NCBI GenBank assembly: GCA_038501625.1
Contig: JAZAYU010000015.1
Span: 682,001 to 746,000 of the forward strand
Length of the DNA stretch: 64,000 nt
Direction of reading: 5' to 3'
DNA from: Corbicula japonica
Lineage: Eukaryota; Mollusca; Bivalvia; Venerida; Cyrenidae
The notes beneath the pieces are model-generated. The model saw only the letters and a list, made by a program, of their open reading frames with translations. It made no database searches and was not told the origin of the DNA. This document shows positions 36,805 to 47,163 of the stretch, in pieces (within the stretch, counting starts at the first letter, position 1; every line of letters begins with the position of its first letter). Position numbers and translations under genes: made by a program.

Positions 36805-37143
36805 ATGGAATTAAACTCAGGACAAAACCCCAGAATGGACTGGGCAGCAAGAGACCTTGCTACAGCATTTAAGCGCTTCAAAGAACATTCAGAGTTCATG
36901 TTTGGAGGCCCGCTGGATAAAAAATCAGAAGAAGTCAAATGCAATTACCTAATGTTGTGGATCGGGGAAAAAGGTCGAGAAATTTTCTCCACATGGGATG
37001 TGTCTGACACTGACAAAAAGAAACTGAAAACCTACATGGATGGTTTTGAAGCTTATTGCAAGCCAAAGACAAATTTGATATACAATAGATATATCTACAA
37101 ATCCAGAACACAACACGAAGCGAATCTTTCGAACAATTTGTGA
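36805..37143 (+). CDS. gag: Gag N-terminal part, terminated by a frameshift
   Basis: The 112-codon ORF starts at ATG after the leader and encodes the N-terminal capsid-like part of a Gypsy Gag. Near 37115-37120 the reading frame changes: the sequence before and after is continuous Gag-like protein, but in two frames, consistent with loss of one base. The last dozen residues before the stop are therefore out-of-frame sequence. The remaining Gag, with the zinc knuckles, is in the next ORF. It could be a genuine mutation or an assembly error; the position lacks the long homopolymer typical of sequencing slips. Confidence 0.8.
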   Translation: MELNSGQNPRMDWAARDLATAFKRFKEHSEFMFGGPLDKKSEEVKCNYLMLWIGEKGREIFSTWDVSDTDKKKLKTYMDGFEAYCKPKTNLIYNRYIYKSRTQHEANLSNNL

Positions 37144-40100
37144 CGGAACTAAGGTTGCTAATTAAAGACTGTGCGTATCCAGCCGATATGCAAGACGATC
37201 AGATTCGGGACCACATTGTATTTGGAATACGATCAAACCAAATAAGGGAGAAACTTATCAGAGAAGGCTCGGAACTGACTCTTGAACAGTGCATAGACAT
37301 AGCCAGAACACACGAGCTGAGCCAAGCCCAATGCAAGGCTATGGATGATCCGTCGACAGTTCATGCGGTGAAACAGCCCAACGGTGCTCCGCATCGCCAC
37401 AACAGAGGATCGAACCGGTCAAAACCAGGACGTCAACAGACTCCGAAGAAGCAACAGCATGAGAACTGTAACAATTGTGGTTTGAATCATGGGAACAATA
37501 AGTGCCCTGCAAATGGTGAAACGTGTCATTATTGTGCTAAACTGAATCATTTTGCAAAAATGTGTAGGAAAAAAGTACGCGACATGAAGCAGAGAAAAGT
37601 GAATGAGGTAAATAACACTTCTCTTGATCTTGATTGTCCAGATTTCTTGGTAAATTCTATTGAGCATGACACAATATCGAACCAAGCTTTCGTTAAAGTT
37701 GGTATTGGCAAAGCATGTTTAAGAATGAAAATTGACACTGGCGCTCAGGTCAATGTAATCCCAAGATCACAATACATGGCACTAAACATTAAGGGACCGC
37801 TGCAATACACCAATAAACGCCTCTCAGCTTATGGAGGCAAGCCTCTCACTGTAGATGGTTATAGGAAACTCCCATGCACATACAAGAATAAGACCACACA
37901 TGCAGAATTTTACATAGTAGATTCACCAGGTTCAAGTCCCATTCTTGGCTTAAAACTCTCTTTAGGTCTGATAAACCTTGTATTGTCTATGCAGACAGAA
38001 AGCCCTATGACTAAACAATCCGTGCTAACGACGTACGCTGACGTTTTTGACGGCATAGGTAAACTTAAGGGACAGTGTGAAATACGCATCAGGCAAGATG
38101 CTATCCCTGTTGTACATCCGCCACGCAAAGTACCATTGGCAATACGTGACAAACTAAAGACTGAGTTAGACAAAATGGAACATAATCAGATTATTACAAA
38201 GGTCACAGAACCGACAGAATGGGTCAACAGCTTAGTCACTGTACAGAAACCAGATGGTTCTCTAAGGTTATGTTTGGACCCTAAAGACCTCAATGAGGCA
38301 ATCATGAGACCGCATTACCCCAGTAAGACTCTTGACGACATACTTCCGGACCTGACTGGTGCCAAAGTATTCTCAAAGTTTGATGCCCGCAGTGGTTACT
38401 GGTCGATAGTGCTGACAGAAAAGTCATCTTTTCTCACAACTTTCAATACCCCATTTGGGCGGTACAGATTTCTAAGATTACCGTTTGGTACTAAGAATAG
38501 TAATGACCTATTTCAACAGAAAATGGACGAATGCTTGGAAAACTTACCAGGGGTTAAGACAATAGTTGACGATATCATTGTCTTTGGTAAAGATCAGGCC
38601 ACTCATGATCGAAATCTTGATTTGTTCATGAAAAGATGCCGCGAAATGAATATCAAACTCAACCCTGACAAAACGGAAGTAAGCAAGACAGAAATACCCT
38701 TTTTTGGTCATGTGCTTACAGCAGAAGGTCTTAAAATGGATCCTTCAAAGGTTAAAGCCATTAAAGACATGCCTTCTCCTACTTCAAGGTCAGAACTTGA
38801 AACCATTCTGGGCATGGTGACGTATCTACAAAGGTTCGCACCAAGTCTCTCTGAAATGACTAGCCCAATGAGACAATTACTCTCAAAAGATGCGGAATTC
38901 GTATGGGATAAACCGCAGGAAGAAGCCTTCCAAAAGGTAAAATTGGTTATCACCCAAGATCCAGGTCCTGTCCTAACATACTTTGACCCGAATAAACCGG
39001 TCACATTGCAAGTTGACGCTTCAAAAAGTGGTCTAGGAGCTGTCCTTTTACAAGACAAAAGGCCAGTGAGCTTTACATCCAAATCTCTGACTGAGACGGA
39101 AGTTAATTATGCCCAGATTGAAAAAGAGCTATACGCAATCTTATTTGGGTGTAAACGTTTTCACGACTACGTATATGGTAAACGAATTACCGTAGAGACT
39201 GACCACAAACCCCTCTTGGCGGTGTTCAAGAAAAACTTACACTCAGCACCACCAAGATTACAGCGCATGATGTTACAGCTCAACATCTATGACATAGACT
39301 TGAAATTCCTACCAGGAAAATACATACCCCTTGCTGACACACTGTCACGCAAATACCTTCCTCAGACACACCCAGAATTTGCTGCAGACATGGACACGTA
39401 TGTACATGCTGTCATGTCTAACTTACCAGTCAGTGATCAGAAAATGTCACACATTAAAACGGTCACAGACTCCGACGAGCAAATGCAACGACTTAAACAG
39501 GTCATATCCGAAGGTTGGCCAAATGACAGGTCAAAATGTCACAAAGACTTGTTAGAATTTTGGAACTACAGAGATGAACTGACTGTAGTAGACGGTATCA
39601 TTCTTAAGGGCAATAAGATACTGATACCTAAGGGATGTAGATCCATGATGCTCAAAATAATTCACGAAGCGCACCTTGGCGTTGAAAAATGCACGCAACG
39701 TGCAAGACATGTGTTTTTCTGGCCAAACATGACTACTGACATAAAAACAATGGTTCTTTCTTGTCCAGTATGCTTGGAGCACAGGAATGCTAATCCAAAA
39801 GAGCCAATGCAGCCCAGTGACATACCTGACAGACCGTGGCAGATTGCTGCCACTGACATATTTCACTGGAACAATACTGACTATATTCTCTTAGTAGACT
39901 ATTATAGTAGATACTTTGAGGTGAGCATGTTGCCCGACACAAAATCATCAACTGTCATTGACAAATTAAAAGGCTTCTTAAGCCGTCATGGAATTGTGCA
40001 AACACTCGTTAGCGACAATGCTCGACAGTACACATCACAAGAATTCCATGAATTCGCCAAAAAATGGGATTTTGAGCATAGAACATCAAGCCCAGGTTAT

Positions 40101-40577
40101 CCCCAAAGTAATGGTCTAGGGGAGAGAACTGTTCAAACAATCAAAGCTCTTTTCACAAAAGCTAAACAAGCAGGAACAGATCCTTATCTTTCTCTGCTAG
40201 AGTATCGTAACTCACCACTAGCATGTGGGAAGTCACCAGCTCAATTATTAATGAGCAGGCAGCTAAGGTCAACACTGCCAGTCACATCACACCAACTTGA
40301 CCCCCAAGTTATCTTGAAATCACATGTCAAAAGCAAAATTTCTCAGAACAAAGGCAGATCAAAGATGTACTATGATAGGTCAGCACACCCATTAAGCCCC
40401 CTGCAGATAGGTGATAGTGTACGAATAAGACAAGGAAAACTATGGAAGCCAGCAACAGTATCACAAATGGTAAACAACAGATCATTCATTGTCACTACAC
40501 ACGATGGTTCCACATATAGACGCAACAGACGCCATTTGTTAAAAGCAAATGAAAATCAGTCACAATCAGACAGTTAG
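37140..40577 (+). CDS. pol: Gag C-terminus plus Pol polyprotein (protease, RT, RNase H, integrase)
   Basis: The 1145-codon open frame has, in order: the Gag remainder; two Cys-rich zinc knuckles around residues 110-145 (CNNCG...C and CHYCAKLNHFAKMC); an aspartic protease with IDTGAQ near residue 198; a reverse transcriptase with RLPFGTKNS and the VDD catalytic box near residue 475; RNase H with VDASKSGLGAVL near 625 and TDHKPL; an integrase HHCC zinc finger near 842-880; and a DDE core (ATDIF near 905, SDNARQ near 959, GLGERT near 994). The C-terminus carries a basic GPY/F-like module. No chromodomain or env is seen. The true N-terminus belongs to the upstream frame; the Met at 37140 is an artefact of the shift. 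All catalytic motifs look intact. It ends with TAG at 40575-40577. Confidence 0.95.
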   Translation: MTELRLLIKDCAYPADMQDDQIRDHIVFGIRSNQIREKLIREGSELTLEQCIDIARTHELSQAQCKAMDDPSTVHAVKQPNGAPHRHNRGSNRSKPGRQQTPKKQQHENCNNCGLNHGNNKCPANGETCHYCAKLNHFAKMCRKKVRDMKQRKVNEVNNTSLDLDCPDFLVNSIEHDTISNQAFVKVGIGKACLRMKIDTGAQVNVIPRSQYMALNIKGPLQYTNKRLSAYGGKPLTVDGYRKLPCTYKNKTTHAEFYIVDSPGSSPILGLKLSLGLINLVLSMQTESPMTKQSVLTTYADVFDGIGKLKGQCEIRIRQDAIPVVHPPRKVPLAIRDKLKTELDKMEHNQIITKVTEPTEWVNSLVTVQKPDGSLRLCLDPKDLNEAIMRPHYPSKTLDDILPDLTGAKVFSKFDARSGYWSIVLTEKSSFLTTFNTPFGRYRFLRLPFGTKNSNDLFQQKMDECLENLPGVKTIVDDIIVFGKDQATHDRNLDLFMKRCREMNIKLNPDKTEVSKTEIPFFGHVLTAEGLKMDPSKVKAIKDMPSPTSRSELETILGMVTYLQRFAPSLSEMTSPMRQLLSKDAEFVWDKPQEEAFQKVKLVITQDPGPVLTYFDPNKPVTLQVDASKSGLGAVLLQDKRPVSFTSKSLTETEVNYAQIEKELYAILFGCKRFHDYVYGKRITVETDHKPLLAVFKKNLHSAPPRLQRMMLQLNIYDIDLKFLPGKYIPLADTLSRKYLPQTHPEFAADMDTYVHAVMSNLPVSDQKMSHIKTVTDSDEQMQRLKQVISEGWPNDRSKCHKDLLEFWNYRDELTVVDGIILKGNKILIPKGCRSMMLKIIHEAHLGVEKCTQRARHVFFWPNMTTDIKTMVLSCPVCLEHRNANPKEPMQPSDIPDRPWQIAATDIFHWNNTDYILLVDYYSRYFEVSMLPDTKSSTVIDKLKGFLSRHGIVQTLVSDNARQYTSQEFHEFAKKWDFEHRTSSPGYPQSNGLGERTVQTIKALFTKAKQAGTDPYLSLLEYRNSPLACGKSPAQLLMSRQLRSTLPVTSHQLDPQVILKSHVKSKISQNKGRSKMYYDRSAHPLSPLQIGDSVRIRQGKLWKPATVSQMVNNRSFIVTTHDGSTYRRNRRHLLKANENQSQSDS

Positions 40578-40778
40578 ATTTTCCTAACAAAAACACAAAT
40601 TACCCCAAATACACCAATATTAACATTAACCTGGTCAGTTCAATGATGATCATAGCGGAACATGAAAGGATAATAAATTGCTATAAGATTATCAGCAGTG
40701 ATAGACAGCAATTAATCAACAGTTAAACCCATGAACTTTAATTACACTTTCAGTGCTCTATGATCTTGACTCACATTT

Positions 40779-40792
40779 TAAAAACAGGGAGA
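40779..40792 (+). promoter_or_regulatory. Polypurine tract
   Basis: A purine-rich run (AAAAACAGGGAGA) directly precedes the 3' LTR, as expected for plus-strand priming. Confidence 0.7.
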
Positions 40793-40987
40793 TGTTACAT
40801 GGTAGACAACTCTGTTGTCCTTACTGAGTAGACAATCATGTAGTACAGAGTTAACTCATCTTGACCCTTTATATATTCATGCTCTCTCTTATAGCAGACA
40901 CTTCTTGTTAAGGCCTCACTGAATAAACATGTAACGAACTCAGTGTTACTTAATCAATGTACCCACATACCCGCGCACACCATAACA
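40793..40987 (+). repeat. 3' LTR
   Basis: 195 bp, identical by eye to the 5' LTR, and followed by the AACGT target duplication. Confidence 0.95.
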
Positions 40988-41044
40988 AACGTTACCATTG
41001 TAATTTCGGCCACAATAATTTCTTGGTATATAAAGGATGGGTAT

Positions 41045-41275
41045 CTGGTCAACTTATCTCGTACCTTAGTCAACTCGTGCCGTATTTTGTTTAAAACTGT
41101 CAACGTTAACATTACTAACAAAATACCATTATTATCGCCGCTGTAAACTTTATTTAATTCTAAAAGGGGTACGAGTTGATTAAGGTACGAGTTGACTATG
41201 GTACGAGTTGACCAAAAAGGGTACGAGTTGACTCAGGTACGAGTTGACTAAGGTACGAGTTTACCAGAAACCAAA
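41045..41275. repeat. Short minisatellite, GGTACGAGTTGAC, with an inverted half
   Basis: About six copies of GGTACGAGTTGAC(T/C) lie at 41165-41270. Inverted copies (GTCAACTTATCTCGTACC, GTCAACTCGTGCC) lie at about 41045-41085, so the block can fold. Confidence 0.8.
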
Positions 41276-41419
41276 GGATGTGGGTGGGGTAATCGTTGAG
41301 CTCCGGAAATTTGTACTTTTTATTTGATTTCAAAACGAAAGCATTGATAATTCTATTAAAATAACTATTACAAGGTCAAAATATTTATTCAATCAACTAA
41401 GAAACGCACCTTTGACAAA

Positions 41420-41690
41420 GTGGCGTCCACAATTGCGATCGTGGACTCTTGGTTCCTACGGTGAATTTTACTGTCCAAATTTACATCATTTTACGGCCGC
41501 TAACCACATAGTTCTGCGTGTAGTATTCTTATGAAATCTGTACTCCAGCTTCGTACCTTTGACTGCATCCCGTAACACAACAAGAAACGACCATTTTTTA
41601 TGTTTGTTTACATGGAATTCACATGTTACTTTCTTCATTGGTTGTCTATTGATGCTTTTGCCAACCACAGCGGAAAACCCCATCACGTGA
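41420..41690 (-). pseudogene. THAP-domain relic, probable N-terminal exon of the split transposase
   Basis: The 66-codon ORF begins MMGFSAVVGKSIN and contains YRFHKNTTRRTMWLAAVK, matching the YRFPxxxxRRxxWLxAV core of THAP domains. Past several stops the same strand reads NCGRHFVKGAFLS, matching the THAP C-terminal xICSxHF block. The leading CxxC residues are not visible. It lies just right of the LTR retrotransposon on the same strand as the DDE transposase exons at 34.8-36.4 kb, and THAP plus DDE_4 is a known fusion. I therefore infer one transposon gene split by the retrotransposon. Confidence 0.6.
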
Positions 41691-42044
41691 CTACGCTATG
41701 ACGTCACGGAAATATCTCCTATAGGATTATTTTTAGATTGGAAAAACACGAAATCTTGTATTTCTCCGCGTTATTTGCATTATAAAAACAAATAATAATT
41801 TTGCCATGCTGTGGAAGTATCTATTCAGTATCACATACAAAATGTTTTGTGAACCTAATATCTTTATTGTATGTCATTACATTGCAACCAGTAAAGACGG
41901 TTCCGCGATAGACTAAGGAACTACTTACTTGGTGGATGAGGGATTACCTGGCGGTAAATCAATTAATCCTAGCGAAGTTGCCAGGCTCAGAAAGTCGGTA
42001 ACACTGTAACCAACTGCAAGCAGTGGTTACAAAAACTAAGAAAA

Positions 42045-42260
42045 CTTAGTTGAACTATGAAGTATGGCTTTTTAAGACCATTAGGAGTTCTTTAGACTTC
42101 AAAAGATATAATAAACATGCAATTATGTAACACTTTTTATAAAAACCTATCATAATTCTGTTCCGACAGCCAATTTCACTCGTTTGGCAGATTCTGTGGA
42201 AGAGTCGGAATTTGATTCTGGCACAGTTCCGACATCCCAATCGAGCACGCCCGGATATTC
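42045..42260 (+). repeat. Direct duplication, copy 1 (GTTCCGACAGCC block)
   Basis: The segment from TAGTTGAACTATGAAGTATGG to AGTTCCGACATCCCAATCG recurs at 43438-43650. It ends in CAATCGAGCACGCCC, the inverse of the end of the repeats at 27851 and 32784. Confidence 0.75.
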
Positions 42261-43437
42261 ATTAGTCTCTAAGAAAAACATAAACGATGTCCTGCTTTTG
42301 ACCAACAAAATCAATATAACCGATCGAATCTATTTCATATATGGGATCATCCTGAACAGTTGTTTAAATCAAATAAAGTAACAGTTCAATTTATACACAA
42401 ATAATATTTTGCTATGTTGACTGTTTCACTGCGCATGTCTGTACTTTCAGCAGACAGCGACAGTAGTAAACCAATTTTGTCTGGCGACTATAATCGCCAG
42501 AGAATCCTTAGCGAGCTTAAGTTATCTTTCCTTGAGGTTTAAATATAGGCGATATAACCCAGGAATTCAAGTAAAGTACGTGCTGCTGGAGATTAACAGT
42601 TTAACACCAGTTAGTGTTAGATTGAAATAACAACAAACTCAGAGTCATATTACAAGATGCATGTTTACCATTATCCCAACAGGGTTGCTGATAGCAATTT
42701 GATGCCACTTCACTCTGGGTCACTGATTTATTTGAATGGAATGCCTACTAAACTGAGATATGTTAAACCTTCGAGTTGCACAAAATCTGCACAATGTTTG
42801 TCATAACATGTCGTTCAGTGCAGTGCGATGTTTACACCTTCTAGTTGCTGGTTTAATATAAGTATATAATATAATAAGTATAAGCTGTATCTGTTCTTTA
42901 TTATCACAAAGGGTGCACATTTTCTCTTTATCCATGTCAAGTTTTATCATGAATTATTGTGATGAGCAAAAGAAAAAATATTAAAATAGATACAGAAAGC
43001 AAGTGTGACGTCATCCAGCAGCCAGTCAGAGGCCTCTAGTTTTTGGTTTACAACAGTCGTTTATTTTCTGATAACGACGTAGAAAGAGTCTATTTGCTAT
43101 GAAGGTTTTCATCACGTGACTTTCTAAAAAAAGACGCATAACATTTTTTTCTACACCCTGTAGAAAATACAACACACGTATGTTTATATAATTTAACATG
43201 TCGTTATATATCAGCTCAATTTCTGATTTGATGTTACTACAACGTCCAGGTATTGTTTCATCAACATTTAGAAGACTTTTCTTGCAAATAGGGGGAACGG
43301 AATAGCATTCACAAGCTCTAGACGGGCGGCTTTGTCTAAAGTGACCACGTCCGGTGCCGCTGTTAACCGGTGTTACCCTTCAAAGTTCAAGTTTGGTCCA
43401 TTATAATATGTCGGTCATCCTGATGACCGACAATAAA

Positions 43438-43693
43438 ACTTAGTTTAACTATAAAGTATGGCTTATTAAGACTTTTCGGAGTTCTTTAGACTTCAAAAGA
43501 TAAAATTAACATGCCATAATGTGACACTTTTTATACATTTATCGACCTAACATGATTCAGTTCCGACAGCCAATTTCACTCTTTTGGCAGATTCTGAGGA
43601 AGAGTCGGAATTTGATTCTGGCACAGTTCCGACAGCCCAATCGAGCTTGCCCAAAAAGAGGAAACGACAGAAGACAGCCACCGTTAAATAATC
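43438..43693 (+). repeat. Direct duplication, copy 2, with a C-terminal-exon-like frame
   Basis: It is a diverged copy of 42045-42260. After an acceptor-like TTCCGACAG, one frame reads LADSEEESEFDSGTV and then PKKRKRQK before TAA. An acidic stretch followed by a nuclear-localisation-like basic run looks like a real protein C-terminus. In copy 1 the same frame runs on differently. No neighbouring exon was found, so coding is unproven. Confidence 0.35.
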
Positions 43694-43770
43694 ATAATTA
43701 TAACATATATGGATATTAATTTATTCAGATTGATCCACCCATCTTGTTAAGGAAACGCTTTAAGTCCTAC

Positions 43771-43876
43771 CTTTTCGCCGTACGAGAATGGCAGCTACTA
43801 CTAGCACAGTACATGTGATAATTAGAATCACTATAGTTTTGAAGAAAGAAAATATGTTTAATGGTTGATTATCCAT
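43771..43876 (-). CDS. Candidate initial exon encoding a membrane anchor
   Basis: An ATG at 43876 opens 35 codons: a short polar start, then IVILIITCTVLVVAAIL, a clear hydrophobic helix, then RRK, ending at a CGAAAAG/GTAGGA donor (phase 1). This is what a signal-anchor first exon or a transmembrane exon looks like. I found no partner exon downstream on the minus strand in this window. It could also be the 3' part of a larger exon starting further up, but an upstream extension is not needed. Confidence 0.35.
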
Positions 43877-44589
43877 TATTCGCGAAGGACTGACTAAAAA
43901 TCCCAAATTAATCATCGATATATTTATCTGGGTTTTACGCGTTCTATTAATAATATTAATGTGGGTTCCCGATTTTCAACGATCTGTCAGTTATTATTGA
44001 CTTTTTCACTGCGAATTTCAGATAACTGAACTGTAATACAGACAGCATTTAAAGATCGAGTTAGACTCTTACTCAGTCGTTATTAGTAAATAAACAGAAC
44101 TACTACTGAAGTAGAGACATCCGAGGTGAAACAGTCAAGAGAATGAGTAACGATAAATTGTAAGCCTCCCCTCTGCTATGATTATGATTTCGAATATCTC
44201 CTTTCGGGATTCCTTTGAATTTCTTTCTTTCTATATTAAATATTCTCGCTGTCTGTGTTCTTTCCTATTTTCCAACAACCAGTACAACACTAAAGATTTT
44301 GTTTATTACTTTATAGAGGAATGTTTGTATGATCATAACATCAAAAAGTTAACATCTCTAAATTAATATTCAGTAATAAGGTTTTCATGACTTATTAGCA
44401 AAATGGATAGATAATATTTGGCAACTTATATTTCAATGGAGCATGAAATGCCGAAAATTTTGCAAATTTTTTTCCGAGTGTAAGTTTCGCGTGCTTGTGT
44501 TAACAAATACTCTATATTAATTTGCCACACCTCAAAAAGGAATTGAAATTCAAAATCTTCATTCAGTCAGGTTTAATTTTTTAAAGAAA

Positions 44590-45310
44590 AGAGGAATATG
44601 CTTATCATGAATCGGCACACTCAGAAAACACAAAATCTCCACGCAGCAAAAAAAAAAAAAAAAAGAAAGAAAAAGAGAGCATAATTTATGAAAATATCAA
44701 TTTCAAATAAGACACCACAAACAATTTACGAAAAGAGAGCTTTAGGTTTATCGCCTTGAAACGGCCAGTGGCAAAACAATCTGCCACTGGGGGTTTAAAC
44801 CAGGTACTAGGGTGTACCAACCTCACACTTGCCCCTACAGGTTCTTATATAAATAAACAAGTACAAGTTGTCTTGGTGATATAACTCCAACCCGCCCAGC
44901 AACTCGAAAATGTTGCGTACAAAAGCACAAACACATACATAACATAAGAAGCTAATAGCATCGTGAAGCAAAAGGGTAGGTACTCGATGCTAAGCACACA
45001 AACATTTTGCATGAACCGCATGACCCGTAATGACGTCAGTAACGTCATGGCTGTTACTATTGAAAACTCCCACGTATTACTCCCCCTTTTTACTTAATAC
45101 TACATGTTTAATTTTTGAAAGCGTTCGGCTTAAGTTTATTTACTTAAGCTTTATGGATTTGCCAGCTCTCGCGTGCACGTCCAATCTGCATGAACCGCAC
45201 CAAAATAAGAATCATTCCTTAAAGATTTTCCTATAAATTTTAATAAACTCTAAAACCAAGTATGCATAACGATGGGTTAATCAACAAACTTGCAGAGCGC
45301 TGTAGAATAT
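44590..45310 (+). repeat. Dispersed repeat with GCCACTGGGGGTTTAAACC core, copy 1
   Basis: The core reads CGCCTTGAAACGGCCAGTGG, a CAGTGGCA...TGCCACTG hairpin, GGGGGTTTAAACCAGG and GGTGTACCAACCTCACACTTG. Copies lie at 60050-60640 and (truncated) 62995-63300. The copy has a poly-A run near 44645 and an insertion near 45005-45190 flanked by TGCATGAACCGCA. The GGTTTAAACC block resembles a Pol III B box, so a SINE-like origin is possible. Confidence 0.7.
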
Positions 45311-45865
45311 CGTGTTGGTAGCCTCTTCTTTTCGAGGTAGCTGTAAAAGCTGGTTTTCGACCTAGTTTTTTAACCGACGAAGTGTGGTAAATAATACGCG
45401 TTTTTAGTTATTATGTACTGTAGTAGAAAAATGAAATAAATTTTGTTTAGTTGCTTTTTTTAACAGAGAGGGATCCAGTATGGTGATGAGGTATCTAGTA
45501 GGAATGTTAAACAAGAGGTATAAACTTTTTGAAACAACTATTGCTATGTACATTAATTGATACGCATAGATCTAAGCTATTATGTTGTTGTTGTTTTTCA
45601 GGAAAGAAAAAGCTGTAATGAGGCATACTTGAGCACTCTTTATTTGCTCGGTTATACAGATCATGTTCACAGGAAAGTCTAAAATTAAGAAGGAAATACC
45701 TGCCTCATGAAACAGTTGTGTGGATTGTTGGTTAATGGAAATTATAAGGTTTTATCTATGTCTAAATGTGGCATCTATTTGAATTATGCTATGCGAAAAT
45801 ATCATGAGTATACAACTTCATATATAAAAAATTGGCATAATAATTATGCTAGAAATATAGAGGAT
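45310..45865. other. No gene seen
   Basis: AT-rich sequence between the dispersed repeat and the Crypton-type element. Confidence 0.5.
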
Positions 45866-46013
45866 ATTTGTTTGTTTCAGTGAAATATCGATTTTATTTC
45901 ACGAGTGAACTCCAGACACTGATATTTTCACGAGTGGCGAAGCCACGAGTGAAAATATCTGTTTCTGGAGTTCACGAGTGAAATAAAATCGATATTTCAC
46001 TGAAACAAACAAA
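45866..46013. repeat. 148-bp near-perfect palindrome at the edge of the Crypton-type element
   Basis: Arms of about 70 bp run from ATTTGTTTGTTTCAGTGAAA to its inverse, centred on GTGGCGAAGCCAC at 45935-45947. Each arm carries TTTCAGTGAAATATCGA and TTTCACGAGTGAACTCCAG. The same end motif occurs at the other side of the recombinase gene (48610-48625). Confidence 0.9.
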
Positions 46014-46412
46014 TTTTCTTTTTATTTTATGCTTTTTGACGCAGTAATCGGTAAAAACTTGAAACAGCGAGTTTTTTGTTCCCTGTGGAGGGCCCCAATA
46101 TTATAGCCGCTCTACTTCCAATCATACCTGATAAAGCAATAGAAAATAGTTCCAATATTTATTTCGGATAAAAGTATTTTAAACAACTTTTCTATTACTT
46201 TTATCCAAAAAAAAAACTGAAAAATAACAAATCAATTTTATTTTTATTTAGGCCTACAACATTTTTAATTTAATGTCACGTAAATTATGAAATGCGGAGT
46301 AATACATATTTCAACACATTCAACCGTCATCGATTCAAAAGTCCGCCATCTTGTAAAATATCGCAACATGTCTGTCAATAATAGTGGATTTATATGTGCA
46401 ATTTTAAATCAC

Positions 46413-46857
46413 TCAAGCGCTGTCACTCTCAATTATCTGCCTGATTCGTTTGAACGGAGGACGAACTGGAGATTCCGGATGTAGATTTACGGGACTGTTG
46501 TGTAGAACTTGTGACAATTGCTGTGTTTCATTTCTTGTGTTGGTGAGAGTGCTTGAAGTTGTGAAATGAAAATTCACGTTTCCGTGGAAGTGACTGTTAA
46601 TGAAAAATCCACGAGGTGTTGAATTTTGTGAGGTGGATGGTTGTGCATGTGTGTTTGTTTGAGCGGGTGGGGTAAAAACAGCTGCAGTCGATGTGGACGG
46701 TCTGCTGGATAGGATGTCCGAAATTTGTCTGCACTGTTGGTTATTCAGTTTGCTGTAGTTGTTCAGGCTGTTGACATTCTTGTGACCAGAAATCTGAACA
46801 ATTTGGTTGGCCGGAACCCCGCCATCGCTGAGCTTCTGTACCAGACGTTTTCTTGCA
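46413..46857 (-). CDS. Tyrosine recombinase exon 3 (catalytic His/Tyr region)
   Basis: Exon of 445 nt after TTATTCAG (AG at 46859-46858), ending TGA at 46415-46413. It opens with ARKRLVQKLSDGGVPANQI and contains QISGHKNVNSLNNYSKL, the GH...SL..Y block carrying the catalytic His and nucleophilic Tyr of the DUF3504/Crypton-like recombinases related to ZMYM2, QRICH1 and KCTD1. A Ser/Thr/Pro/Asn-rich tail of about 95 residues and a basic end (PPFKRIRQII) follow. The split codon with exon 2 gives Ser, so the HxxR motif reads YSAR: the usual His is Tyr. The three exons total 1500 nt (499 aa) with no stops, suggesting a functional or recently functional gene. Confidence 0.8.
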
Positions 46858-47163
46858 CTGAATAATAGAGGTATTTTATTTACCTGCCTGGCATTGCTCT
46901 GTTTTTGTTACACATTTAAACTTTTACAGTGCATGTTTGGCTGTACATAAGTGCCTCATTCGTCCTACATTACAACGCTCACTAAAAATACTTTAAAGTG
47001 TGTTTTTTGACAGTCACAATTCAAGTGTCTTCTAAATAAAACAACAAGGAAGTGTGTTAAATTCAATTTGTACTGGATTTACTTTGAATTGTGAAGCCTT
47101 ACAGCTTGTTGCCAGTGGTAAGTTTATTTAAAAATAGTTTTTGTTATTAAATTGTTTACCAAC

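Larger units (their letters stand above)
36488..40987 (+). mobile_element. Ty3/Gypsy LTR retrotransposon, 4.5 kb
   Basis: Two 195-bp LTRs (36488-36682 and 40793-40987), beginning TGTTACATGG and ending CATAACA, are identical by eye. A 5-bp target duplication AACGT lies at 36483-36487 and 40988-40992. The element has a primer binding site, a gag region, protease, reverse transcriptase, RNase H and integrase in Gypsy order, and a purine-rich tract before the 3' LTR. There is no envelope gene. Identical LTRs indicate recent insertion. It splits an older THAP/DDE transposon. Confidence 0.95.

Noticed and set aside
38708..39082. Minus-strand ORF inside pol
   Set aside because: Antisense shadow of the reverse transcriptase and RNase H region.
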